From Neodontobutis hainanensis (taxonomy: Eukaryota; Chordata; Actinopteri; Gobiiformes; Odontobutidae), in NCBI GenBank assembly GCA_024349245.1, contig JALDNG010000783.1, positions 61,462 through 125,461 on the forward strand: DNA of 64,000 bases, written 5' to 3'. The translations under genes were made by a program, and so were the position numbers. The notes below the pieces were generated by a model that was not told the origin of the DNA, searched no databases, and saw only the letters and a list, made by a program, of their open reading frames with translations. Positions within the stretch are counted from its first letter, which is position 1; every line of letters begins with the position of its first letter. Positions 32,853-45,200 of this stretch are shown piece by piece.

Positions 32853-33206
32853 TAATGGATTGGATTTATATTGCGCTTTTCTCCCAAGGGACCAAGGGAC
32901 TCAAAGCGCCCACAAGCCGTCCATTATTCATTCATACACAGTCACACACTGGTGATGGTAACTACAACTGTAGCCACAGATGCCCTGGGGCAGACTGACA
33001 GAGACGTGGCAGCCATTTTGCGCCTAAGGCCTCTTTGAACATCACCACATACATTCACTGAACATTCTTAAACATTCATACGAGGCAAGGTGGGTTAAGT
33101 GTCTTGCCCAAGGACACAATGACAGAATGAATTGTGGGGAGCGGGAATCGAACACACTACCTTCCGGTTGAAAGACGACCGCTCTACCACTGAGCCACTG
33201 ACGCCC
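32853..33206 (-). mobile_element. tRNA-derived V-SINE-like element inserted in the array
   Basis: On the minus strand it begins GGGCGTCAGTGGCTCAGTGG, followed by TAGAGC (A box), and has a B box GTTCGATTCCC. The body includes GTGTCCTTGGGCAAGACACT and CCCCAGGGCATCTGTGGCTA, resembling the conserved central part of fish V-SINEs. The 3' tail is GCGCAATATAAATCCAATCC. TACAGT flanks both sides (32847-32852 and 33209-33214). About 354 bp, apparently full length. Confidence 0.85.
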
Positions 33207-33214
33207 TATACAGT

Positions 33215-36200
33215 CTGTTATAATGAACGTCTACAGTCTGTTCTACTGCACATCTACAGTCTGTTCTAAAGCATGTCTAGAGAGTTTTCTAATACTAATA
33301 TAAAGTCTGTTCTAATGCTCGTCTACAGTCTGAACTAATGCACCACTAAAGTCTATTCCTCTGAAGCATTGTCAGTCTGTTCTACTGCAAGTCTACAGTC
33401 TGTTCTAATGCCAGTCTAGAGTGTGTACTACTGCGGCTCCACAGTCTGTTCTACTGCACATCTACAATCTTTTCTACTGCACATGTACAGTCTGTTCTAA
33501 TGGTCGTCTACAGTCAGTTCTAATGCTCGTCTACAATCAGTTCTGAAGCCATTCTAGAGTCTGTACTACTGCTGCTATGAAGTCTGTTCAACTGCACGTC
33601 TACAATCTGTTCAACTGCACCACTACAGTCTGTTCTATTGTACGCGTCTACAGTCTGTTCTACTGCACGACTATAGTCTCTTTTAATAAACGTCTACAGT
33701 CTCCTCTAATGCACATCTACAGTCTGTTCTACTGGATGTCTACAGTCTTTTCTAATAATTGTCTAGAGTCTGTTCTACTGCACGTCTACAGTCTTTTTTC
33801 ATAATTGTCAACTTTCCGTACTACTGCACCTCTACAGTCTCTTCTACTGCACATCTACAGTTTGTTCTAATGGTCGTCTAGAGTCTGTACTAGTGAAACT
33901 CTACAGTCTGTTCTAAAACATGTCTACAGTCTTTTCTAATACTCATGTACAGTCTGTTCTAATGCTCATGTAAAGTCTCAACTATTGCCCTCTACAGTCT
34001 ATTCTTCTGCACATCGTCAGTCTGTTCTACTGCACATCTACAGTTTGTTCTACTGCACATCTACAGTCTTTTCTAATGCAAGTCTACAGTCTGTTCTACT
34101 GTTTGTCGACTATAGTCTGTTGTGATAATTGTCGACATTCTGTACTACTGCATCTCTACAATTTGTTCTACTTCACTACATTATGTTCTTATGCACGTCT
34201 ATTGTCTGTTCTAATGCTCGTCCACAGTCTGCTCTAATGCAGGTCTTTAGTCTGTAAAACTGCACAAATACAGACTGTTCTACTGGACGTCTACAATCTG
34301 TTCTAATGCTCGTCTACAGTCTGTTCTATTGTACGTCTACAGTCTGTTCTAATGCACATCTACAGTCTGTTCTACTGGACGTTTACAGTCTGTTCTAATG
34401 CTCGTCTACAGTCAGTTCTAAAGCCAATCTAGAGTCTGTTCTACTGCTGCTGCTCTGAAGTCTGTTCAACTCCAAGTCTACAGTCTGTTCTAGTGCCATT
34501 TTACAGTCTGTACCTCTGCTCTACTGAAGTCTGTTCTATTGCACTTCTACAGTCTTTTTACTGCATATCTACAGTCTGTTCTACTGAAGATCTACAGTCT
34601 GTTCTAATGCAAGTCTACAGTCTATACTACTGCTCATCTACACTCTGTTCTACTGCACGTCTACAGTCTCTACTACTGCACTTCTAAAGTCTGTTCTAAT
34701 GCACATCTACAGTCTCTTCTAATGCAAGTCTATAGTCTTTACTACTGCTCATCTACGGTCTGTTCTACTGCAGGTCTAAAATCTCTTCTAATAAATGTTT
34801 ACAGTCTGTTTAACTGCAAGTCTACAGTCTGTTCAACTGCACCTCTACATTCTGTTCTAATGCTCGTCTACAGTCTGTATTACTGCACCTCTACAGTCTG
34901 TTCTAAAGCATGTCTAGAGTGTTTTGTAATACTTATATACAGTCTGTTCTAATGCTCGTGTAAAGTCTCAACTATTGCCCTCTACAGTCTATTCTTCTGC
35001 ACATCGTCAGTCTGTTCTACTGCACATCTACAGTTTGTTCTACTGCACATCTACAGTCTTTTCTAATGCAAGTCTACAGTCTGTTCTACTGTTTGTCGAC
35101 TATAGTCTGTTGTGATAATTGTCGACATTCTGTACTACTGCATCTCTACAATTTGTTCTACTTCACTACATTATGTTCTTATGCACGTCTATTGTCTGTT
35201 CTAATGCTCGTCCACAGTCTGCTCTAATGCAGGTCTTTAGTCTGTAAAACTGCACAAATACAGACTGTTCTACTGGACGTCTACAGTCTGTTATAATGAA
35301 CGCCTACAGTCTGTTCTACTGCACATCTACAGTCTGTTCTAAAGCATGTCTAGAGAGTTTTCTAATACTAATATAAAGTCTGTTCTAATGCTCGTCTACA
35401 GTCTGAACTAATGCACCACTAAAGTCTATTCCTCTGAAGCATTGTCAGTCTGTTCTACTGCAAGTCTACAGTCTGTTCTAATGCCAGTCTAGAGTGTGTA
35501 CTACTGCGGCTCCACAGTCTGTTCTACTGCACATCTACAATCTTTTCTACTGCACATGTACAGTCTGTTCTAATGGTCGTCTACAGTCAGTTCTAATGCT
35601 CGTCTACAATCAGTTCTGAAGCCATTCTAGAGTCTGTACTACTGCTGCTATGAAGTCTGTTCAACTGCACGTCTACAATCTGTTCAACTGCACCACTACA
35701 GTCTGTTCTATTGTACGTCTACAGTCTGTTCTACTGCACTATAGTCTCTTTTAATAAACGTCTACAGTCTCCTCTAATGCACATCTACAGTCTGTTCTAC
35801 TGGATGTCTACAGTCTTTTCTAATAATTGTCTAGAGTCTGTTCTACTGCACGCCTACAGTCTTTTTCATAATTGTCAACTTTCCGTACTACTGCACCTCT
35901 ACAGTCTCTTCTACTGCACATCTACAGTTTGTTCTAATGGTCGTCTAGAGTCTGTACTAGTGAAACTCTACAGTCTGTTCTAAAACATGTCTACAGTCTT
36001 TTCTAATACTCATGTACAGTCTGTTCTAATGCTCGTGTAAAGTCTCAACTATTGCCCTCTACAGTCTATTCTTCTGCACATCGTCAGTCTGTTCTACTGC
36101 ACATCTACAGTTTGTTCTACTGCACATCTACAGTCTTTTCTAATGCAAGTCTACAGTCTGTTCTACTGTTTGTCGACTATAGTCTGTTGTGATAATTGTC

Positions 36201-37030
36201 GACATTCTGTACTACTGCATCTCTACAATTTGTTCTACTTCACTACATTATGTTCTTATGCACGTCTATTGTCTGTTCTAATGCTCGTCCACAGTCTGCT
36301 CTAATGCAGGTCTTTAGTCTGTAAAACTGCACAAATACAGACTGTTCTACTGACGTCTACAATCTGTTCTAATGCTCGCCTACAGTCTGTTCTATTGTAC
36401 GCCTACAGTCTGTTCTAATGCACATCTACAGTCTGTTCTACTGACGTTTACAGTCTGTTCTAATGCTCGTCTACAGTCAGTTCTAAAGCCAATCTAGAGT
36501 CTGTTCTACTGCTGCTGCTCTGAAGTCTGTTCAACTCCAAGTCTACAGTCTGTTCTAGTGCCATTTTACAGTCTGTACCTCTGCTCTACTGAAGTCTGTT
36601 CTATTGCACTTCTACAGTCTTTTTACTGCATATCTACAGTCTGTTCTACTGAAGATCTACAGTCTGTTCTAATGCAAGTCTACAGTCTATACTACTGCTC
36701 ATCTACACTCTGTTCTACTGCACGCCTACAGTCTCTACTACTGCACTTCTAAAGTCTGTTCTAATGCACATCTACAGTCTCTTCTAATGCAAGTCTACAG
36801 TCTTTACTACTGCTCATCTACGGTCTGTTCTACTGCAGGTCTAAAATCTCTTCTAATAAATGTTTACAGTCTGTTTAACTGCAAGTCTACAGTCTGTTCA
36901 ACTGCACCTCTACATTCTGTTCTAATGCTCGTCTACAGTCTGTATTACTGCACCTCTACAGTCTGTTCTAAAGCATGTCTAGAGTGTTTTGTAATACTTA
37001 TATACAGTCTGTTCTAATGCTCGTCTACAG
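33215..37030 (+). repeat. tandem higher-order duplication, period about 2,065 bp
   Basis: The segment 33.22-33.96 kb recurs at 35.28-36.04 kb, and 34.30-34.95 kb recurs at 36.36-37.02 kb, at an offset of about 2,065 bp. A block of about 320 bp (containing GTCTCAACTATTGCCCTC) occurs three times, near 33.96, 34.95 and 36.04 kb. Confidence 0.8.
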
Positions 37031-40000
37031 TCTGTACTACTCCATCTCTACAGTCTATTCTTCTGCACATTGTCAGTCTGTTCTACTGGACGTTTACAGT
37101 CTTTTTAATGCTCATCTACAGTCATTTCTAAAGCCAATCTAGTGTCTGTACTACTGCTGCTCTGAAGTCTGTTTAACTGCAAGTCTACAGTATGTTCAAC
37201 TGCACCTCTACAGTCTTTTCTAATGCCAGTTTACAGTCTGTTCTATTGCTCTACTGCAGTCTGTTCTACTGCATGTCTACAGTCTGTTTTACTGCACATC
37301 TACAGTCTGTTATAATGCACATCTACAGTCTGTTCCAATGCAAGTCTACAAGTTGTACTACTGCTCATGTACGGTCTGTTCTACTCCACGCCTACAATCT
37401 GTTTTAATAAACGTCTACAGTCTGTTCTGCACATTTACAGTCTGTACTACTGCACTTCTACAGTCTTTTTAATGCTCGTCTACAGTCTGTATTACTGCAC
37501 CTCTACAGTCTGTTGTAAAGCATTTCTAGTAGTGTTTTCTAATACTCATATAGAGTCTGTTCTAATGTTCGTCTACAGTCTGAACTACTACATTTCTACA
37601 GTCTGTTCTAAAGCATGTCTACAGTGTTTTCTAATACTCATATACAGTCTGTTCTAATGCTCGCCTACAGTCTGTACTACTGCACGCCTACAGTCTGTTC
37701 TACTGCATGTCTGCAGTCTGTTTTGATAAACATCTACAGTCTTTTCTACTACACATCTACAATCTCTACTACTGCACTTCTAAAGTCTGTTTCTAATGCA
37801 CATCTACAGTCTGTTCTAATGCAAGTCTATAGTCTGTACTACTGCTCATCCATGGTCTGTTCTAGTGCAGGTCTACAGTCTGTTCTAATAAACGCCTACA
37901 GTCTATAGTCTGTTCTAATGCTCGCCCACAGTCTGTTTTAATGCATGTCTTAATTCTGTACTACTGCACATTTACGGTCTGTTCTACTAGATGTCTACAG
38001 TCTGTTCTAATGCTTGTATACAGTCTGTTGTATTGTACGTCTACAGTCTTTTAAATGCACATCTACAGTCTGTTCAACTGCACGCCTACAGTCTTTTCAA
38101 CTGCACCTCAACAGTCTCTTCTAATGCCAGTTTACAGTCTGTACCTCTGCTCTACTGCAGTCTGTTCTACCACGTCTACAGTCTCTTTTTCTGCACATCT
38201 ACAGTCTGTTCTAATGCACATCTACAGTCTGTTCTAATGCAAGTCTATAATCTGTACTACTGCTCATCTACAGTCTGTTCTAATGCAAGTTTATAATCTG
38301 TACTACTGCTCATCTACAGTCTGTTCTAATGCAAGTCTACAGTCTGTACTACTGCTCATTTATGGTCTGTTCTACTGCAAGTCTATAGTCTGTTCTAATA
38401 AACGTCTACAGTCTGTTCTACTGCACATTTACAGTCTGTACTACTGCACTTCTACAGTCTGTTCTAATGCTCGTCTACAGTCTGTATTACTGCACGTCTA
38501 CAGTCATTTTAACTGCACCTCAACAGTCTGTTCTAATGCCAGTTTACATTCTTTACCTCTGCTCTACTGCAGTCTGTTCTACTGCATGTCTACAGTCTGT
38601 TTTACTGCTCATATACAGTCTGTTCTACTGCACGACTACAGTCTGTTCTAAAGCCAGTCTAGAGTCTGTTCTACTGCTGCTCTGAAGTCTTTTCAACTGC
38701 ATGTCTATAGTCTGTTTAACTGCACCTCTACGTCTGTTCTATTGTATGTCTACATTCTGTTCTAATGCACATCTACAGTCTGTTCTAATGCTCGTCTACA
38801 GTCTCTACTAACGGACCATTAAATTATTTTCTTCTGCAGCATCATTAGACTGTTTTACTGGACATCTACAGTCTGTTCTAATACACGTCTATAGTCTGTT
38901 CAAATACTCGTCCACAGTCTGTTCTAATGCAGTCTGTACTACTGCACATCTATAGTCTGTTCTATTGCTCGAATACCGTCTGTTCTAATGCCCATAAAAG
39001 TCTTTACTACTCCACCTCTACAGTTTGTTCTACATCTCCTCTACAGTCTGTTCTACTGCAGCTCTACAGTCTGTTTTAATGCCAGTCTAGAGTCTGTACT
39101 ACTGCTACTCTGCAGTCTGTTCTACTGCAAGTCTACATTCTGTTCTACTGCACATCTACAGTCTGTTCTAATGCACATCTATAGTCTGTTCTAATGCTCG
39201 TCTACAGTCTGAACTACTGCACCTCTACAATCTGTTCTAAAGCATGTCTACAGTGTTTTCTAATACTCATATACAGTCTGTTCTAATGCTCGTCTACAGT
39301 CTGAACTACTGCAACTCTACAGTCTGTTCTAAAGCATATCTACAGTGTTTTCTAATACTCATATACTGTCTGTTCTAATCCTCATCTACAGTCTGTACTA
39401 CTGCACCTCTAGAGTCTATTCTTCTGCACATTCTCAGTCTGTTCTACAGGTTGTTTACAGTTTGTTCTAATGCTCGTCTACAGTCTCTTCCAAAGCCAAT
39501 CTAGAGTCTGTTCTACTTCTGCTCTGAAGTCTATTCAACTGCACATCTACAGTCTGTTCAACTGCACCTCTACAGTCTTTTCTATTGTTAATAGATAATA
39601 ATTGTCTAGAGTCTGTTATACTGCACGTCTACAGTCTCTTTTAATAATTGTCAACTTTCTGTACTACTGCACCTCTACAGTCTCTTCTACTGCACATCTA
39701 CAGTTTGTTCTAATGGTCGTCTAGAGTCTGTACTACTGGAACTCTAAAGTCTGTTCTAAAACAAGTCTACAGTCTTTTCTAATACTCATGGACAGTCTGT
39801 TCTAATGCTCGTGTAAAGTCTTAACTACTGCCCTCTACAGTCTATTCTTTTGCACATCTACAGTCTGTTCTAATGCACATCTACAATCTGTTCTAATGGA
39901 ATTCTCCAGTCTGTACTACTGCTCGTCTACAGTTTGTTCTACTGCTCTTGTACAGTCTGTTCTGAAAACGTCTACAGTCTGTACTACTGCACATCTACAG

Positions 40001-42215
40001 TTTGTACTAAAGCATGTTAGAGTGTTTTCTAATACTAATATACAGTCTGTTTTAATGCTCGTCTACAGTCTGTACAACTGCACCTCTACTGCCTGTTCTA
40101 AAGCATGTCTAGAGTGTTTTCTAATATTCATATAGAGTCTGTTCTAATGCTCATCTACAGTCTGAACTACTGCACCTCTACAGTCTGTTCTAAAGCTCAT
40201 CTACAGTCTGTTCTAAAGCCAATCTAGAGTCTGTACTACTGCTGCTCTAAAGTCTGTTCAACTGGACGTCTACAGTCTGGTCTACTGCACATCTAGTTTG
40301 TTTTAATGCTCGCCTACAGTCTGTACTACTGCACCTCTACAGTCTCTTCTAAAGCATGTCTACAGTCTTTTCTAATAGTCATGTACAGGCTGTTCTAATC
40401 CTCGTGTAAAGTCTCAACTACTGCAACTCTTCAGTCTATTCTTTTGCACCTCGTCAGTCTGTTCTACTGCACATCTACAGTCTATTCTAATGGACATCAA
40501 CTGTATGTTCTAATGAAAGTCTACAGTCTGTACAACTGCTCATCTACAGTCTGTTCTACTGCACGTGTACAGTCTGTTGTATTGCTCATCTACAGTCTGT
40601 TCTACTGCACGTTTACAGTCTGTTCTAATACAAGTCTACAGTCTCTACTACTGCACTTCTAAAGTCTGTTCTAGTGCACATCTACACTCTCTTCTAATGC
40701 TCGTCTACAGTCTGTACTACTGCATTTCTACAGTCTATTCTTCTGCACATTGTCAGTCTGTTCTACTGGATGTTTAAAGTCTGTTCTAAGGCTCGTCTAC
40801 AGTCAGTTTTACAGTCTGTTCTAATGCAAGTCTATAGTCTGTTTTACTACTCATCTACGGTCTGTTCTTTTGCAGGTCTACAGTCTGTTCTAATAAACGT
40901 CTACAGTCTGTTCTACTGCACATCTACAGTCTGTTCTAATGCAAGTCTACAGTCTGTATTACTGCTCATCTACAGTCTGTTCTAAAGCATGTCTCGAGTG
41001 TTTTCTAATACTCATATACAGTATGTTCTAATGCATGTCTACAGTCAGAAATACTGCACCTTTTACAATCTGTTCTAAAGCATGTGCAGAGTGTTTTCTA
41101 AAACTCATATAGAGTCTGTTCTAATACTCGTCTACAGTCTGAACTACTGCAGCTCTACAGTCTGTTCTAAAGCATGTCTAGAGTGTTTTCTAATACTCAT
41201 AAACAGTCTGTTCTAATGCTTGTCTACAGTCTGTACTACTGCATCTCTACAGTCTATTCTTCTGCACATTGTCAGTCTGTTCTACTGGACGTTTACAGTC
41301 TTTTCTAATTCTCATCTACAGTCTGTATTACTGCACCTCTACAGTCTGTTCTAAAGCATGTTTAGAGTGTTTTCTAATACTCATATACAGTCTGTTCTAA
41401 TGTTCGTCTACAGTCGGAACTACTGCACCTCTACATTTTGTTATAAAGCATATCTAGAGTGTTTTCTAATACTTATATAGAGTCTGTTCTACTGACGTTT
41501 ATAGCCTGTTCTAATGCTCGTCTATAGTCAGTTCTAAAGCCAATCTAGAGTCTGTACTACTGCTGCTCTGAAGTCTGCTCAACTGCACGTCTACTGTCTG
41601 TTCACCTGCACCGTTACAGTCTGTTCTAATGCCAGTTTACAGTCTCTACTACTGCTCTACTACAGTCTCGTCCACTGCACGTCTACAGTATGTTTTACTG
41701 CACATCTACAGTCTGTTCTAATGTACATCTACTGTCTGTTCTAATGCAAGCCTACAGTCTGTACTACTTCTCATCTACAGTCTGTTCTACTGCACGTCTA
41801 CAGTCTGTTCTAATGAACATCTACAGTCTGTTCTAATGCCAGTTTACAGTCTGTACTACTGCTCTACTACAGTCTCGTCCACTGCACATCTACAGTCTGT
41901 TTTACTGCACATCTACAGTCTGTTCTAATGTACATCTACTGTCTGTTCTAATGCAGGCCTACAGTCTGTACTACTGCTCATCTACAGTCTGTTCTACTGC
42001 ACGTCCTACAGTCTGTTCTAATGCACATCTACAGTCTGTTCTAATGTAAGTCTACAGTCTGTACTACTGCTCATCTACAGTCTGTTCTACTGCACCTCTA
42101 CAGTCTGTTCTACTACACGTGTACAGTCTCTACTACTGCACTTCTAAAGTCTTTTCTAATGCAAATCTATAGTCTGTTTTACTGCTCATCTACGGTCTGT
42201 TCTACTGCAGGTCTA

Positions 42216-45200
42216 CAGACTGTAAACGCCCAATAGAACAGACTGACAATGTGCAGAAGAATAGACTGTAGAGATGCACTAGTAAAGACTGTAAACGCGC
42301 ATTAGAACAGACTGTATATGAGTATTAGAAAACACTCTAGACATGCTTTAGAACAGACTGTAGAGGTGCAGTAGTTCAGACTATAGACTAGCATTAGAAC
42401 AGACTATATATGAGTATTAGAAAATACTCTAGACATGCTTTAGAACAGACTGTAGAGGTGCAGTTGTTCAGACTGTAGACGAAATTAGAACGGACTGTAG
42501 ATGTGCAGTAGAAGAGACTGTAGAGCTGCAGTAGCATAGACTGTCGACAATTATTAGAAAGGACTGTAGACGTGCAGTAGAACGGACTGTAGACAATTAT
42601 TAGAACAGACTGTAGACTTGCAGTAGAACAGACTGATGATGCTGCAGAAGAATTGACTTTAAAGGCGCATTACTACAGACTGTACACGAGAAATAGAACA
42701 GACTGTATATGAGTATTAGAATAGACTGAAGACATGATTTTAGAACAGACTGTAGAGGTGCAGTAGTACAGACTCTAGACAAGTAGTAGTACAGACTGTC
42801 GACTTGCATTAGAACAGACTGTAGATGTGCATTAGAACAGACTGTAGATGTACAATAGAACAGACTGTAGAGGTGCAGTTCAACAGACTGTAGACGTGCA
42901 GTTGAACAGTCTTCAGAGCAGCAGTAGTACAGACTCTAGATTGGCTGTAGAACAGACTGTAGACGATCATTAGAATAGACTGTAAACGCCTAGTAGAACA
43001 GACTGTCAATGTGCAGAATAATAGATTCTAGAGGTGCAGTAGTACAGACTGTAGATGAGCATTAGATCAGACTGTAAATGAGTATTAGAAAACACTGTAG
43101 ACATGCTTTAGAACAGACTGTAGAGGTCTAGATGTACAAACTGTAGACGAGCATTAGAACAGACTGTAGAGGAACAGTAGAACAAACTGTAGAGGTCGAG
43201 TAGTAAAGACTGTTATTGGGTAATAGAACAGATGATATTCGAGCAATAGAACAGACTATAGATGTGTGGTCGTACTGCATTAGATCAGACTGTGGACGAA
43301 CATTTTAACAGACTATAGACATGCATTAGAACAGACTGTAGATGTGCAGTAGAAGAGACTGTAGACAATTATTAGAACAGACTGTAGACATGCAGTAGAA
43401 CAGATTGTAGTTGTGCAGTAGTATAGACTGTAAGAAGCAGTAGTACAGAATGTAGACAATTATTAGAACAGACAGAAGACGTGCAGTAGAAAAGACTGTA
43501 GACGAGCAATAGAACAGACTGTAAACGCCCAGTAGAACAGACTGACGATGTGCAGAAGAATAGACTGTAGTGGTGCAGTAGTACAGACTGTAGACGAGCA
43601 TTAGAACAGACTGTATATGAGTATTAGAAAACACTGTAGACATGCTTTACAACAGACTGTAGAGGTGCAGTAGTTGACTGTAGATGAGCATTAGAACAGA
43701 CTGTATATGAGTATTAGAAAACACTAATAGAAATGCTTTACAACAGACTGTAGAGGTGCAGTAGAACAGACTGTAGACGTGCAGTAGAACAGACTGTAGT
43801 TGAGCAGTAGTACAGACTGTATACTTGCATAGGAACAGACTGTAAATGTGCATTACAACAGACTGTAGATGTGCAGTAAAACAAACTGTAGACTTGCAAT
43901 AGAGCAGACTGAAGACGTGCAGTAGAACAGACTGAAGACGCGCTGTAGAACAGACTGTAAACATGCAGTAGAACAGACTGTAGACATGCATTAGAACAGA
44001 CTGTATATGTGCATTAGAACAGACTGTAGATGTGCAGTAAAACAGACCGTAGTTATGCAGTAGAACAGACTGCATTAGAGCAATAGTACAGACTGTAAAC
44101 TGGCATTAGAAAAGACTGTAGAGGTGCAGTTGTACAGACTGTAGATGTGCAGTAAAACAAACTGTAGATGAGCAGTAGTACAGACTGTAGACTTGCATTA
44201 GAACAGACTGTAGATGTCAAGTTATGTGTGTTTTTAACTGACTACAGCTCTGCCCAAACTTGAAAACTGCTTTATCTCTGATGAATGCAAAGGACAACTC
44301 AAAACTGTTCTTTCTTTTCTCTTATATTTTCCTAAAGATGATCGGGTGGAAGAGAATAGGTTAATAACCTTTAAATTACACAAACCAAAGCAGAAATTAG
44401 TTGCAATTAAATCACAAATAACTCAATAACACTTCCTCAATAGTAAATGTCAAACCAAACAGTCATACAAATTAACATCTTACAAATTAACGGTCTCTAA
44501 TTAAACTTATATAATTTAAACAATACACATGCTTAGAGTAATGTTCACATAAAGTATTCACTATTTGATTTAAATTGACATTACAACCAAGCAAACAAAA
44601 TCATACAAAAGTCTTAACTCAACACAAACAAACACACAGTCCACTTTTGTCCTACCAGTTGTGTCCTTGGATAATCAGGAGCTGTGGTCAAAGTTTCTTT
44701 TCCTCAGGAACAAGTGAGATGGCCAACTGAGCTTTTACCAAACATTTCAACTGCCATGCACTCTGTGTGTGCGCGCTGGTAATTATGGTCCGAAGAGCAC
44801 TTCCTGGAAGTTGGTTCCATAACCTTTTGATGCGTAGTTGCCCCTGCAGTTTGGGAGTGCTCTTAGTAATTTGAGTAAAAATAGGCTGAGTGCTCAGGAC
44901 AACTTGTACCTTGAATTGACATAACAGTAGATGTGCAGTAAAACAGACTGTAAACGTGCAGTAGAACAGACTGCAGTAGAGCAGAGGTACAGACTGTAAA
45001 CTGGCATTAGAACAGACTGTTGAGATGCAGTTGAACAGACAGTAGACGTGCAGTTGAACAGACTGTAGATGTGCATTGGAACAGAATGTAGACATACAAT
45101 AGAACAGACTGTAGACGAGCAGTAGAACACACTAAAGACCTGCATTAGAACAGACGGTGGACGAGCATTAGAACAGACTGTAAAGTCCAGTAGAACAGAC

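Larger units (their letters stand above)
28601..42215 (+). repeat. array block F2 (forward)
   Basis: The longest forward block, about 13.6 kb, carrying the SINE at 32853-33206 and a roughly 2.07-kb tandem duplication between 33.2 and 37.0 kb. Confidence 0.9.

Noticed and set aside
33130..33206. tRNA gene on the - strand
   Set aside because: It is the head of a SINE with body and 3' tail.
44688..45095. Minus-strand frame as a retrotransposon gene
   Set aside because: It straddles the insert boundary and runs into minisatellite; the WNQLP likeness alone is too weak.
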